From the NCBI GenBank assembly GCA_029216955.1, contig JANAVB010023996.1:14944180-15008179 (forward strand): 64,000 nt of DNA. Direction: 5' to 3'. Under the pieces are notes generated by a model. That model saw nothing but the letters and a program-made list of their open reading frames with translations, was not told the origin of the DNA and did not search any database. Source of the stretch: Iris pallida (taxonomy: Eukaryota > Streptophyta > Magnoliopsida > Asparagales > Iridaceae). Positions within the stretch are counted from its first letter, which is position 1, and every line of letters begins with the position of its first letter. Made by a program: the position numbers and the translations under genes. Shown piece after piece: positions 12,999-25,309 of this stretch.

Positions 12999-15570
12999 TG
13001 TCACTCCCATTTCCTGTATTTCGTATTTGTACTCGTAAATTGGTTTTGGTACGTATTTTTTTTTTTGACTTGCGAATTTTGGTTTCTCGTAAATGGGTTT
13101 TGGACCATGGCTTGGTTTTATTTTTGTAGAGTTGGTTTGGTTTGGTTGGGTTCATCATGAGTGGAACACCTTAGCCTATTCTCCACCTCCATTCCATCAC
13201 AACCACCCTCATTAAATCCACCAACTTTTTCTCTCTCCTCCATAACTCCATTAATTTCTTTCTACTTTTTCTTCTTCCTTCTTCCACACAACTCCCAACC
13301 CATAGGCAAGTGCACCTTGCCATCAAATGAGCACCACTTTTTATTTGTCCATTAACTAGATTAGGCCATGGAGAACAACTTTAGAACTTGACATTTTGTG
13401 AATTGGAGCTTTCATTCTTCTAGATCTAGGTTTTAACCATTTTCGAAAATTCTTGGTTTTGATCTATTAAACTTCGATTTTTACATATTTTGATGCTTCC
13501 ATGTGGAAGAGAATTCGATTTTACTCAAGTTAGACCTTTGAAAATCTAGATTTGGTTTTGATTTGACAAAGTTATGAAAATTGAAGCTCTTGGTGTTCTT
13601 GGACCTGCTCTCGGCCAGGAAGAACATCCCTCTGCCTTGCTCTCTTTAGCGCATGGCCGGTTGCGCACCCCCGGCCTGTGCTCTTTAGCGCAGGGCCGAT
13701 TGCGCATGACCTCAGCCAGTGCTTTGCGTTGCGCTGGATTGCGCTGGCGCAAGCCAGCCATGCGCAAGCCAGCCATGCGCAAGCCACCCTTGCGCAATCC
13801 ACCTATGCGCAAGCCACCCTTGCGCAATCCACCTCTGCGCAATCCACCCTTGCGCAATCCACCCCTGCGCAGTCCACCCTGCGCAATTGACACCTGCGCA
13901 CTTGGCACCCTGCGTAGTACATATCCTGCACAACCTACCTGTCTATGATGAATTTGTTTATTTCTTGATCTTGGCTCTTCTATAGTCCTATTTATATTAG
14001 TATTTTATTAGATATTTTATGCCCATTTTATATCCTTACGCCTTTTGTCGTGAACTTGATTTTACTTAATATGTTCGGAATGACTATTGTACATGGCATG
14101 GCATGATAAGGAACTAGCATAACACGACAGTGACCCGTAATGGTGCACTCCTGACATGACCAACCTGACTTGATAGTGGCCCGTCATGGCGCACTCCTAA
14201 CAAGCACCCTGACTTGATTTATCTTGATAACTTGATAGTGGCCGTGGCGGCGCACTCCTGACTTGACTTGACTTGCCTTGACCGTGGGTGTTCCTGCTTG
14301 CTTGCTTATACAATCTACTTGTCTTGTCTTGCATCATGTCTAGGATGTGACTTCCTGGGTACCACGGCCAGGGACTCGCACGAAATTGGATTAGGTTAAT
14401 TATTAGATCAAACTAGAACATGGAGAATTCTCAGTCACAGGCAATCTCGTTATCTGGGCACTTTAATGGACTTGTAGCTTGCCGACGAGTAGAGCATATT
14501 TCCAGCACACTGTCATGTGTTGTACCCTCTAAGTCACCTAAGGGTACACTTGTCTCCCGGGCAATGTACCCACCTATAACTCTCAACCCGCGGAAGGATA
14601 ACTGGATGGTCTGCAGGGCTTGGGACTGGAAGTTTCTCACTTGCATCTTGTTAGTAATTAGGCTTGTGATAACCCTAGTTAGTTAAAGTAGTAAGCCGTA
14701 GTACTTGCTTGGCCGATTGTGAATGAATGGTGTCCAACCTTGTCTAAGTCTTGTCTAGCTCCAGTACCTGCTATCTCCTGAGAATGTTTGTTTTACTTAC
14801 CTTAACGATAAATGAGTAGAGACAGTGAGCTATTCAGGCGAAGGGGTACAATCCCGGTCCTTGTTTGGTTTAAGGATTGTAACCTGGCTCCCGGAATGGT
14901 TCCACGTCCCTAGCCGTTTATCGCTCTATGTACTTTTATTACTTGTACTTTCTTTTATTCTTTATGTCCTGATATGCTGGCTTTTGTTCTTATTTGTGGC
15001 CTCCTTGTGGCACTTGCTCTTTCTGGGGTTTGACCCAGCTGGTTTTGTGTGGCCAGATTTCGGAGCAGCTCCCGAGGATCTACCAAGCTTCCAGCCCAAT
15101 GGTGACAACTAGACGGAACCCGGGCCAAGAGTGGGTTTTCCCTTTTGTTTCACCCACTTATATGTAAATTTATTCTTTTGAGGCGTTTAGCCGACGAGCA
15201 CCTGTTAGCTCGATGCACATTTACTTACTGTCTGCCTACGGGCTGTAAACATGATTAACAAATCCTAGGGTTGATCATGTATGACTGAACTCTTGCTAGT
15301 CCCATCATTTTGTACGACTTGCTTCATGATCATCCAATATGTAATATTTGGGACGCCTTATATATATATATATTTGATGCTCTAATATCTTGTAACTCTG
15401 TTAATTGCTTGAGATTGAGACAATAGACTTGACCTTAAGAGACTGCTGGCTTGTAGTAAACCCTTATATCTAGACAGCCGTGACCGTATAGTTGAGATGT
15501 ATTCTATTTCAATATACGTAGCTGGCTAAGTCTGCCCCCGCTCTCCAGTATTCTGGTTCGGGGCGTGACA
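12999..15570 (+). mobile_element. Probable 5' LTR of the plus-strand chromovirus (block A)
   Basis: The right end is well supported: GGGGCGTGACA at 15560-15570 is followed by the putative primer-binding site and gag. The left end is a guess at TGTCACTCCC (12999), chosen because it gives a TGTCAC/GTGACA terminal inverted repeat. The 3' LTR lies outside the window, so neither length nor TSD can be checked. The inside holds a 15-bp minisatellite, tracts of repeated CTTGACTTGA, and an AT run near 15358. Confidence 0.5.
13746..13910. repeat. 15-bp minisatellite TGCGCAATCCACCCT (block A)
   Basis: About eleven tandem units of 14-16 bases, consensus TGCGCAATCCACCCT. Because 15 is a multiple of three and the unit lacks stops in most frames, it keeps several frames open on both strands. 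These give pentapeptide-repeat frames (LRNPP, AQSTL, CAIHP) that are not genes. Confidence 0.92.
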
Positions 15571-15579
15571 CGGTTTAAG

Positions 15580-15600
15580 TGGTGGCCCATGCAGGTCTTG
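15580..15600 (+). promoter_or_regulatory. Putative primer-binding site (block A)
   Basis: TGGTGGCCCATGCAGGTC starts 9 bases after the LTR end GTGACA. The same motif, with one base changed, lies at the same place in the minus-strand chromovirus. tRNA identity not determined. Confidence 0.45.
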
Positions 15601-15632
15601 GCATTCAAGAAATATGAGGGTTTACCGAATAG

Positions 15633-18600
15633 ATGTCTCAATCAATATTCGTCCTTGATCTCTGCTCGTATCTTCAAATCCCTGAGAATCTCGACCTGAT
15701 CACATTGCTTGTATCATTGATCTGTCCTGGTCCTTTCCTTATTGTTCCCTATGTCGTCTTCTTCAGCGGTATTACTCTCGGACCTGCCAACCAGCCAGAG
15801 GAACCTCTACAAGCACCCCAGCGCCAGGAAGATCAAGCTCAGCACTCTGGAGTAGCCTCCCGAGTTATGTTTCCCAGAGGCTCAGAACCTCCAGTTCAGG
15901 CAGCTCCGCCCGTTCAACCAGCTAGACAGGATGAGGGACCTTTGGTAGGGCTTATCAGAGAACTGCTTGCATCCCAAGATCGTTGAGGCGACGCCTTGCA
16001 CCAGAAAGTTCATGATGCACTAAACCGAGGAGGTCCCCAAGGGAATCAGGCGGCCAACAGTTTCAAGCGCTTGAACCCTCCCTTCTTTGACGGCAGTGAA
16101 GATGCGATTGCCGCGGACGCTTGGCTTCAGGATACCGAGGTGGTTCTAGAAGCAGCTAGGACACCTAAAAATGAGAAGGTAGCGGTGGTACGCCTATAGT
16201 TGTTAGACTTGGCTCGCGATTGGTGGGCAGCTCAGGCCATGGAATTAGCAGCACCAGTCACTTGGGCGACGTTCAGAGAGAGGTTCCAGACAAAGTACTT
16301 CGATGCGATGGTACGGTACGACCTGCAGACTAGATTCACCAACTTGAAGCAAGGAGGTAGGACGGTCGATGGCTATGCGACCGAGTTCCAGGCTGAGTAG
16401 GTTCGCCCCCACTTTGGTGGCGACCGAGTTCGATAGGGCTCAGCGGTTCCAGCAAGGGTTGCACTTAGAGATATTATTGGCTGTGGAGCAGTTCGAGCAC
16501 TAGACGTTCGATGCAGTGTTGAAGGCAACAAGGAGGCATGAGTATACCTCTCGAAGAATTGTGGACAGGACCGAGGCAGGAAGCGGTCCCACAACCAGAT
16601 GCACCAATCTTCAGCTCCAGCCCCGGCAGCTAGGGGTATAACCATTGGAACTCCGAGGCGGGCGGCCTCAGTGACGTCGGTTCAGCATTCAACCCCGACG
16701 TATCCGCAGCAGCAGAAGCAGAAGCAGTCTTCCGCGGTGGGATGTTCGCATTGCGGGAAGCCGGGCCATGTAGTGGCAGAGTGTCGTAGGGCACATGGAT
16801 TGTGCCTGGCTTGTGGAGGAGCAGACCACCAGATAGGGACCTGCCCGAATAGGGGAGGTCCATCATCATCCAACCTTTCTAGTTCTTCGGTGAGAGGACC
16901 AGCCCCAGTTCCAGTCCAGCAGCAGCAGCAACAGCAGTACCCGAGGCCATTGGCGCCCAGGCCCAGGCCTTCCAACAGCAATTCACCCAGGCTCCAGCAC
17001 AGAACCGACAGAAGGGTTTCCAGCAGAGGGGACCCGCAGCTAGAGGTCGGGCTATGATGATGACTATGGAAGAAGAAGTTGCACCAGGTAAGGTAGTGGC
17101 AGGTACTATTCTCGTCAACACCTTTCCAGCATCTGTATTATTTGATTCGGTGTGCATCACATTCATTCATGTCTGCAGGATTCACGACACGGATAGGATT
17201 GGAGCCCGAGTCATTATCAGTGAGGCTCAATATACTTACTGGTAATGGTCTTGTGGGAGTAGATCGAGTGTTTTCCTCGTGTCGGATCGTAGTTAGCGGT
17301 AGAGAGTTCCCCGCTAGGCTCATAGAGTTCCCTATGGCAGACTATGATGTAGTCCTAGGCATGGATTGGTTGAGGAACCATTATGCTAGGATAGACTGCC
17401 ATGTTGGCAGAGTTGTCTTTAGTATTCCCGGAGAGCCAGGGTTTTCTTTTTTCAGAGGCGCAGTAGAGCCATCTCCTCCAGTATTGCGGATGGCAGTAGC
17501 AGCAGTGCAGTTGCCCCGGATAGTTGAAGAGTTTCCAGATGTCTTTCCAGAGGAACTTCCAGGGATGCCGCCAGAGCGGGAGATTGAGTTCACCATCGAC
17601 TTGATTCCTGGGACAGCACCAGTATCAGAGCGAGTCTACAGAATGGCGCCTTCAGAGTTGGAGATTTTGTACAAGATGATTGAAGAACTTAGAACCAAGG
17701 GATTCATTCGTGCTAGTGGATCGCCTTGGGGAGCCCCGATGCTTCTTGTGAAAAAGAAGGATGGTACATCCAGGTTATGTATTGATTACCGTACCTTGAA
17801 CTCAGTGACAATCAAGAACAGATACCCTCTCCCGAGGATAGATGACTTGTTTGATCAACTCAAAGGGGCTTCAGTTTTCTCGAAGATAGACTTGCGGTCA
17901 GGATACCACCAGATCAGAGTCAGAGAGCAAGACATCCCGAAGACGACGTTCAGATCTAGGTACGGGCATTGGGAGTTTCTAGTTATGTCCTTTGGAGCAA
18001 CCAATGTGCCGGCGGTGTTCATGGACCTCATGAACCATATTTTTATGCCTTACTTGGATCAGTTTGTGATAGTATTCCTTGATGACATCCTGGTCTACAG
18101 CAAGAGTGAAGCAGAACACGAGCAGCATCTCAGAGTTGTCCTCCAGATTCTCAGAAAGCACCAGTTATACGCCAAGTTCAGTAAATACGAGTTCTGGCTC
18201 GATCGTATTTCTTACTTGGGTCACATCATTACCAGAGGAGGAGTGGAAGTGGATCCCCAGAAGATTGTGGCTATCGAGGCATGGCCAGTACCCAACTCAG
18301 TGGCAGAAGTTCGCAGCTTTCTTGGATTAGCCGGCTACTACCGGCGATTCGTCTCTGATTTTACAAGGATTTTAGCGCCGATGACCCAGTTGACCCGCAA
18401 GGATGTGCCGTTCGTTTGGACAGCAGAATATCAGGAATCATTTGAGAAGTTGAAGCGAGGTTTGATAACGGCTCCCATTCTCACACTTCCAGATGGGACC
18501 GGAGGATTCATAGTTTATTACGACGCTTCAGGCAGAGGATTGGGATGTGTTTTGATGCAGCATGGGAAGATAATTGCTTATGCGTCACGTCAACTCCGTG

Positions 18601-18690
18601 ATCATGAGAAGAATTACCCGACCCACGACTTGGAGCTAGCAGCAGTAGTGTTTTCACTTAAGTTTAGGAGGCACTACTTGTACGGAGACA
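15633..18690 (+). pseudogene. Tekay-like chromovirus gag-pol (block A), cut by the gap
   Basis: Same gene as 59855-64000: gag with internal stops, two CCHC zinc knuckles (around 16743-16850), aspartic protease, RT with FLDDIL (about 18075) and the first part of RNase H, ending at the Ns. Relative to block B it lacks a G near 16575 and a C near 16960, and has an altered TTCGGTG in the protease active-site codons near 17148. The frame from 17142 onwards is a 3' piece of the real frame. Its continuation after 18703 is an unrelated LTR. Confidence 0.9.
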
Positions 18691-18703
18691 NNNNNNNNNN
18701 NNN
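18691..18703. other. Assembly gap of 13 Ns
   Basis: Thirteen N bases join RNase H coding sequence of a chromovirus on the left to the middle of an unrelated LTR on the right. A 13-N run is the filler Bionano hybrid scaffolding places between contigs whose estimated gap is negative, that is, contigs that overlap. Any frame read across it, such as the open frame 17142-18935, is an artefact. Confidence 0.97.
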
Positions 18704-20224
18704 TCGCGAACCGAAAGCATCAAAGTTGCGTAATAGTTTCATGGTCGTATGGGCTTTGACGAATTCAAATTGGTCGCGTGTGCGCGACGAATTTGATACG
18801 TATCCGTCGAAATTCACCGTATCGGCCCTGTGCAAATTTCAAATTAGTTTTGTGCATGCTCGTCAGATCGCGATGAACTTACACCATCAGACGTATTTTT
18901 TCTGGTCCTGTATGCCAAGTTTGGTCCGATTCTGAGACATTGATTGATCGCTGTTTCGCGGGCCCCACGGTCCGATTCAACGAAAGATTTTGCACGGCCC
19001 GACGGAATCCAACTCTGGACATACGGTTGGGTTCATATCAAAAAACTGTATTCGTAGACATATAGTTTGACGACTTTAGAGACAGTTGACTCTGGCACAC
19101 TTTTTGGTGCAAAACGGGTCCAACGGCTGACACCGTTTTGACCCGAAATTACTGTTTTTTCTCTGTGTCCAGAATTGGACTTAAGGACATACAATCCTAG
19201 CTAATTGGACTATTCTGATAACATTGGTAATATTTATTTCAGCTTTCGGGAACTGTTGTACGGGTTTTGACTATTGTGGCACATTGAGTGGTTCAGATTG
19301 TCGGTTTCACCAGCAAGGACCACAAGCGAGTACAGTTTATTGTCTGCATTTTGATATTAATTTTACTATATTTTATTGGTTTGCCATTGGTTATGTGATT
19401 ATTTCTATTATAAATTGTTGAGTCGGGAATGAGAAGTACCAAGGATGTGTGATCCGACCTTAGACCGTATAGACCGTGTAGACCGTGTTTATTATTGCAT
19501 TTATTATGTAGATAGTGTAGACAGTAATTTATTTATTGCAAAGTAGACAGTGTAGACCGTGATTATTATTGCATTTAAACTATGTAGATCGTGATTATTA
19601 TTTTGTAGACAGTATTTCTTTATTGTAATATTTCTGTAGACCGTGTAACTGTAGACCGTGTAACTGTAGACCGTGTAACTGTAGACCGTGTAACTTTAGA
19701 CCGTGTGGACCGTGTCACATAATTGTCCCAAGACCGATCACATATCAAAGGTACTTCTAACAGTTGGAGAAAGTATTTGTGTCTATTTATTGCTATTGGT
19801 TTTCCGTATTTACTGTTTATTTTCAAAACTCATGATTGATGTCTAACCTTTGTTTTATAGTCATTTTATTTATTTTAAATTGCATTCAGTGAATTTTGCT
19901 CGTTCCATTCTTGACTGGAAACCAATATTTTTTAGGTTAGCCGTGGATTCACTTAGCTTGGGGAGTGATGGGTATACTTGCAGACGAAAGCCTAGAGACT
20001 AGCTAGATAGTTGAGTTGTAGTCATTCATTTATTTGTACAAGTTTATATTTTTCTACAAATGTAAAACTTATGATCTTTGTAAATTAAATTAATTTTGTG
20101 AATGAGTATTATTTGTGATTTGATCTTCATGGCCGTGACAGCGTTCTACCGCCGACACTGCGGCGTAGGCTGGCTTGGACACGTCTCGTATCCGTTTAAA
20201 AAAAAACGGGTACGGGTCGTGACA
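18704..20224 (+). mobile_element. Truncated LTR, family shared with 21244-24726 and 25801-35958
   Basis: The right part (from about 19230) aligns by eye to the end of the LTR at 21244-24726 and, reversed, to the LTRs of the minus-strand non-autonomous element. It ends with GGTACGGGTCGTGACA at 20224. The preceding segment with GCGTTCTACCGCCGACACTG is common to all four copies. The left end is missing at the contig break. 18704-19230 is less clearly related and could be family-specific or a different sequence. Downstream sequence CAAAG lacks a primer-binding motif. Confidence 0.7.
19462..19715 (+). repeat. GTAGACCGTG minisatellite inside LTR
   Basis: Many GTAGACCGTG or GTAGACAGTG cores. They include about five tandem 15-base units of TGTAGACCGTGTAAC near 19634-19700, and longer spacings with TTATTATTGCATTTA before that. 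It occupies the place held by a 33-34 bp minisatellite in the sister LTRs. Confidence 0.85.
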
Positions 20225-21243
20225 CAAAGCAGCCATCCAAACAGATAGGTGTATGGCAGTTCCAGCCGAGGAAAACTTCCTTCTCGCCTTTTTCTCGAAT
20301 CATCGAGTCAACAAAAAGGAGGAAGCCGGCATTCACCCTGCATGTCATTGCTGACAGCAGATGCATCCGGTAGCCGAAAACCAGACGGACAGCAGCAAAT
20401 AGCACACCGCGGTAGAAGCGGCCGACTGTACTGGCTCCAGGAACGACATAGTCGGAGCCTGTAAGTGAGGAAACCCCCAGCTGGGCTTCCTTCGACATGG
20501 GCCTGTAGCCCATCCTCATGTAGCTTTCAATGATGTCATCTTTCTTAAAAGGAGGATATTGAAGATCATCCTCAATCTTGATATCCATATCACCATGTGT
20601 CTCCATCAGCTCTATCACTTCACTATTGTTAAGTGGTCTGAAAAAGTTAGGATTGCAGTTTTCGTGCTCCTTAGTATTCTTCTCAATGATGTGGTTGAGG
20701 AAGAGATACGGCAACCATTTGGTGGAGTAGCAGGTGCCGGCTGTGCCACTCTTGTAATATAGAGAGCAAATCTTGTAGTGGCAGAGGAGTTCTTCAAAGA
20801 CAGCTACCATATCAGCATTATCTTGGCGCAGTCTGTCCAACTCATCATTTGTTTGGACAAACTCTTCATAGGGGATATCCCCCATTGGCAGGTGAGAGAT
20901 ATACTTTATCTCGTACAAAGCTAATCCAATCCCTCCGCGTAGCGTCATAAAAGTACCAGTTCTATAGTTGTATCTCTCCGCCAATGCAAGAAATAGATAC
21001 GGATTAGGAGGAAAGCCATAAACAGTGGCGTACACTGCATGGTACAGATCCATCTCCTTGAGCCGAGCTTCAAATTGGACCAATATCCAATTGGTTATAC
21101 AGATCCATCTCTTATTATCCGGATTAACAAGACCTGTCAGCCGCAGATCTTGGTCCGGATACCTTCCCTCTACCTTCGCAAACTCATTTGCGAATATCGG
21201 AGTTCTCACTGGGAGCAGCAGGGAAGAATCTTCCGGCGGGGTG
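20225..21243 (-). pseudogene. Coding fragment between two LTRs, plant-mobile-domain-like (uncertain)
   Basis: An open minus-strand frame of about 340 codons spans the whole gap between two same-strand LTRs. It enters at the LTR edge at 21243 and runs into LTR sequence at 20224, so both ends are cut. Readable stretches include ANEFAKVEGRYPDQDLRLTG, NWILVQFEARLKEMDLYHAV, TLRGGIGLALYEI, LPMGDIPYEEFV and STKWLPYLFLNHIIEKN. The 'LYEI...LP.GDIPYEEF' stretch recalls the aminotransferase-like plant mobile domain of plant TE-derived proteins, but this is recall, not a search. Long open frame and normal amino-acid mix argue for real coding origin. It may belong with 24727-25800 and 35964-35994 as one interrupted minus-strand locus. 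Confidence 0.5.
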
Positions 21244-24200
21244 TGTAACTCCTCTTCCCGAATTTTAACAAAATATTTATTTATTCTAATTATGGTTACT
21301 TTACGTGTTTTGTCTAGAAAGGAGATTTCTCTTTAAAAACCTTATATACGATATTATGATATTATTCTCGTTTATATTTAGAAAACTAGTTAAATTTATA
21401 GTTTGAAAATATTATTAATTAATAAAAATAATTGCCCTTGAAATACGTTATTTTGTATCCCAAAGACTTCGGACTTTAAATTATCGGCTCCAAAAGTGAT
21501 TTGGGAATCCTAGTTATTTTTGGTCAATAAAAAGATTCTTGCAAGTTTATTTTCGAATAAGACTTGGTTAATAAAATATACTTAAAATTATTTTCATAGT
21601 ATCAATATTATAATATGATGACTATTGTTGCATTTAGATTTAGATTTATACGGATATATTTTAAGTCATCTTGATGGAAGACATATATATAGATATATAT
21701 TATTTAATTGGATATTTGATATTTAAATTGTAGGTTAAAAACTTATTTGATAATATTAAATATGTGGTTTAAATTTTAAGGTGATCATTTTGATTTAGAT
21801 ATACATTCATGATCTAAATTACTGGATAATATCAAATGTTGATTTAAATAAATATTGATTTTAATTAAGTATTGTCTTATGAATAGTATTATGAATTATA
21901 TTAAGTTTGGTTTTATTTTAATAAAAGAATAATATTATTTAGTTTAAACTAGATTATATGTTAATATCCATACATCAGTATTTATTTGCATGTATATGAA
22001 ACCGATATTGATCCTACCCTATTCTTTCCTTAATATGTATATGCGTGTATAAGGCTGCCAAGATTTCCTCACGTTTCCCCCACATCCATCACCCACAAAT
22101 ATCCACCCTCCCCGGTCGAGCTTTCCGCGGCAACGTCCCACAACTATCATCACCTTCCGCCCCGACGACAGGCCAACTCTGACCCCAGCAACACAACCAC
22201 CATTCTCACCATCGAAGGCCGTGCCACCCTCCTTCAACATCGAGTGCCGGAGTTCACACCGGCGCCTCTCCGACAAACGTCTGCGTGCGCCGAGCCCGTG
22301 TAGGCTACTACTGGCGCAACCTTCCTCGTGAACCACCACGCAGTGGCCGAGCTTCGACCGAGCATCCCGGACTCGCTAAGACTTTGTTTCTGCTCACCTC
22401 ATCGCGTCAACCGTCCATGCCCATGAGCCCTCGGCCTCTTCATGCGGGAGATGGTCGCCACACCATGTGTGGAGACCAGTCTAGACCGGTGTATACCCCA
22501 ATCTTGCTCATTGTATCCACCGGAGAACCGCTTCCTTCGCTCCCTATTAGAGCTCTCTTGTTGTTGTTGTTTCGTTTGTTATGAGATGGAAGAAAAACAA
22601 TTAAAAGGAAGTAGAAGAGAATGAAAGGTGCTTGCTGATGCTGCATGCTTTTCTTGATGAAGGAAGGAATGAATTAATGTAGTGGGGCCAATCAAATGCA
22701 ATAGAAGAAGACAGAAAAAATATGCAAGTGGAGTGGTACATGGAAGAGATAATCTCCGGTTGCTATTTAAGTAAGTGATTTCTTTTCAAGTCCCTCATGA
22801 ATTCATTATTGCATCCTCTCTTTAAAGCCCTTAGGATCACCTAGATATTTGTAAAAGGGAAAGAATATAGTGGAACCCATGTAATTTAATTATTAATTTT
22901 TGGTATATAAGATTATAAAGTTAGATATGGTTATATTTGACTTGTTTACAAAATATGTATATACCTGGATTTTTATATAAATTATGATTTTTATAAATAT
23001 AAGTCTTGTATAAACTGTTTTTGGGCAGGTCTATACAACTAGTTTATTTTTGGGCTTAGCTAATAGATTTTCTTAATTAGAAGTTTATTATTATTAATTG
23101 GGCTCAAGCCCACTGAATAGTAAATTATTTAATAATTTTGGGCCAAAGTTTTACCTTGAAATTTAGGGTTTGGGTCATATATTATTTAAAAGATATTGAC
23201 TTGTATATTACTTTAGGCTTATTTAATTATTGGGTTAATAATTTTATTATTATTATAACAAAAATAGCATTGGCCCCATATAGATTTGGGGCTTTGTATA
23301 TTCTCTTGGGTTTTTACAATACGCGTTAAAAACTATATGTATTATGTGTTATGTTGGGCTATTTATATTGTTGGACTTAATATCTATAAATGTATTCCTA
23401 GCTCTTTGTAAGGAATATTTTATAGAAGACATTTTTATTCTAAAGAAGCATCTATTAGTCATATATAGGCATTTGGGCTATAGGAGAATAAAAGGATTTT
23501 ATTTTCGACTTTTGAAGCCTTTCGTTTAAAGTAAATGGTTTGAGCTATATATATATATATTATTATTTGGTTGGTAAACTATATGGGGCTTTGGTTTTAC
23601 AATTACTTTCAAAATTGAGAATTTGGCCTAATAATTTTTCTAGGATTTCCAAATGATTATCTACAATATTTTGACTAATAGAAAATATAATTTCTATATT
23701 ATAAATAGTTTTCCAAAAAAATAGTTACATATATTAATTACGTAATTTCTCTTGGATTATCCAACTATGTCGTGACTAATATACTCCCTTTTCTCCTTGC
23801 AAATCCGAACTTCTTCACATATATCCTAGCCAACTGGACTATTCAAAATGCGATGCTATTATCGGTATCACCAGCAAAGGACCCCAGGTGAGTACAGTTT
23901 ATTGTCTGCATTTCGATATTGAATTTCACTATATCTCATTGATTGGTCATTAATTATGTGAATTTTATTTTAATATAAAAACAATGAGTCGGGAACTTGA
24001 AATACCAAAGATATGTGATCCGACCATAGTCAGTGCTTATTTTCCTGCAAGTAGACATTGTAGACAGTGCTTATTTTTCTGCAAGTAGACATTGTAGACA
24101 GTGCTTATTTTCTGCAAGTAGACATCGTAGACAGTACTTACTTTTCTGCAAGTAGACATCGTAGACAGTGCTTATTTTTCATGCAAGTAGACATCGTAGA

Positions 24201-24726
24201 CCGTGCGATGTAGTACCCCAGACCGATCACATATCAAAGGTATTTCTAACAGTTGGGGAAAGTATTTTGTGTCTATTTATTGCTATTGGTTTTTCGTATT
24301 TCCTGTTTAATTTCAAAAACATGTAATTGATGTCTAACCTCTGTTGTATAGTCATTTTCTTTATTTGAAATTGCATTCAGTGAATTGCTCGTTCCATTCC
24401 TGACTGGAAACCAAAATTTTACAGATTAGTCGCAGCTGCCTCTAGCATCGAATTCGGGAGACATGGGTATATTCGGAGGCCAAACCTAGAGGCTAGTTAA
24501 ATAGTTTAGTATTCATAGTTGTCTTTATAATTTTGTGAGACATTGTACCTTGTATTCAAATGTAAACTTGTGAATATTGTAAATTAAATTAATTTTTGTG
24601 AATGAGCATTATTCGTGATTTTGAGCATTGTGGCTAGACAGCGTTCTACCGCCGACACTGCGGCGTAGGCTGGCTTGGACACGTCTCGTATCCGTTTTAA
24701 AAAAAAAATGGGTGCGGGTCGTGACA
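21244..24726 (+). mobile_element. LTR (plus orientation) of the non-autonomous family
   Basis: Begins TGTAACTCCTCTTCCCGA and ends GGGTGCGGGTCGTGACA, matching in reverse the ends of the LTRs at 25801-29667 and 32125-35958. Same internal order: AT-rich, a GC-rich block (about 22040-22500), AT-rich, minisatellite, conserved tail. About 3.48 kb. The flanks GGGTG and GGATA do not form a TSD, so it is not a simple solo LTR. It may pair with the truncated LTR at 18704-20224, but no primer-binding site or polypurine tract is seen between them. It interrupts a minus-strand coding region. Confidence 0.75.
24031..24207 (+). repeat. 34-bp minisatellite inside LTR
   Basis: About five units with core CTGCAAGTAGACATTGTAGA followed by CAGTGCTTATTTT. 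Homologous to the reverse-complement 33-bp repeats at 26302 and 32629. Confidence 0.9.
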
Positions 24727-25309
24727 GGATACAACCGGGTTTTAATCTTCTGAGTAAGGAGCAATGACGCTCAGAGGAACCGTAGAACATATCTTTGTGA
24801 TCTGGTCCCTTCTTACAACAGATATTTCCCGCTGGGCTTTCTGCAGCGGAGTTATGTCCCATTCCATTTTTCTGGGATAACCCGCAAAGTATATCGGGAC
24901 AAAGGAAGGCATCTGGAGATTTCTGGCAGAAGTATTGTCTTCTCACCCCTTTGGAAAACCTTTGTTCCATGCGAGGTCTCGGCTGAGAATTCTTGTCAAG
25001 AGCCTCACCAAACAAGAACAGGGGCTTCTTATGGGTGACTGCATCAGCAGTATGAAGAGGCTGCCCGTTCATCAGACACAGTAAAGTGTCATTATCTTGT
25101 GCAGTCAGGATAACCTACCGAGAGGACGGTAGGACATACTGAGGAAATGACACGGCGAAAGATCTTCCTTGTATTCAGGTTCAGACAGGGATCCAGCAAA
25201 AACCTCATAGTTGGGATCTTCCCTGAGGTTAACTGCATCAATAAAGAAGGCAAAGATCAGTATATGCAAACCAAAAAGTTTTTTCAAAAGATCATTAATT
25301 TGTGCTGTG

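Larger units (their letters stand above)
1..18690. repeat. Duplicated block A (probable false duplication of 44080-62913)
   Basis: The whole stretch matches 44080-62913 in the same order and orientation. Anchors read by eye give offsets of 44079 at position 1, 44095 at the LTR start (3121 vs 47216), 44180 at the LTR end (6789 vs 50969), 44222 at 15570 vs 59792 and 44223 at 18690 vs 62913. Most of the length difference falls in AT microsatellites. In the first ~520 bases block A lacks single bases present in block B near 66, 169, 200, 358 and 510, and I saw no substitutions there. These losses break frames that block B keeps longer. The block stops at the N run. The pattern suits a lower-quality contig end covering the same locus; a recent real duplication is the alternative. 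Confidence 0.9.

Noticed and set aside
13546..13985. Arginine/glycine- or cysteine-rich repeat proteins on both strands
   Set aside because: Produced by the 15-bp minisatellite, open in several frames at once; no start context or homology.
14420..15112. Frames of 70-95 codons in the probable LTR
   Set aside because: No domain, and they lie in LTR sequence; the copy in block B adds no independent support because it is probably the same locus.
1..18690. A recent biological segmental duplication
   Set aside because: Not excluded, but the 13-N boundary, indel-only differences and identical TE decay fit assembly overlap better.
17142..18935. A 597-codon fusion frame
   Set aside because: It crosses the N run; block B shows a different true continuation.
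24584..25072. A single 162-codon minus-strand gene
   Set aside because: Its last part reads into the LTR at 24726. Only the 24727-25072 portion may be coding, and a neighbouring frame looks more protein-like over part of it.
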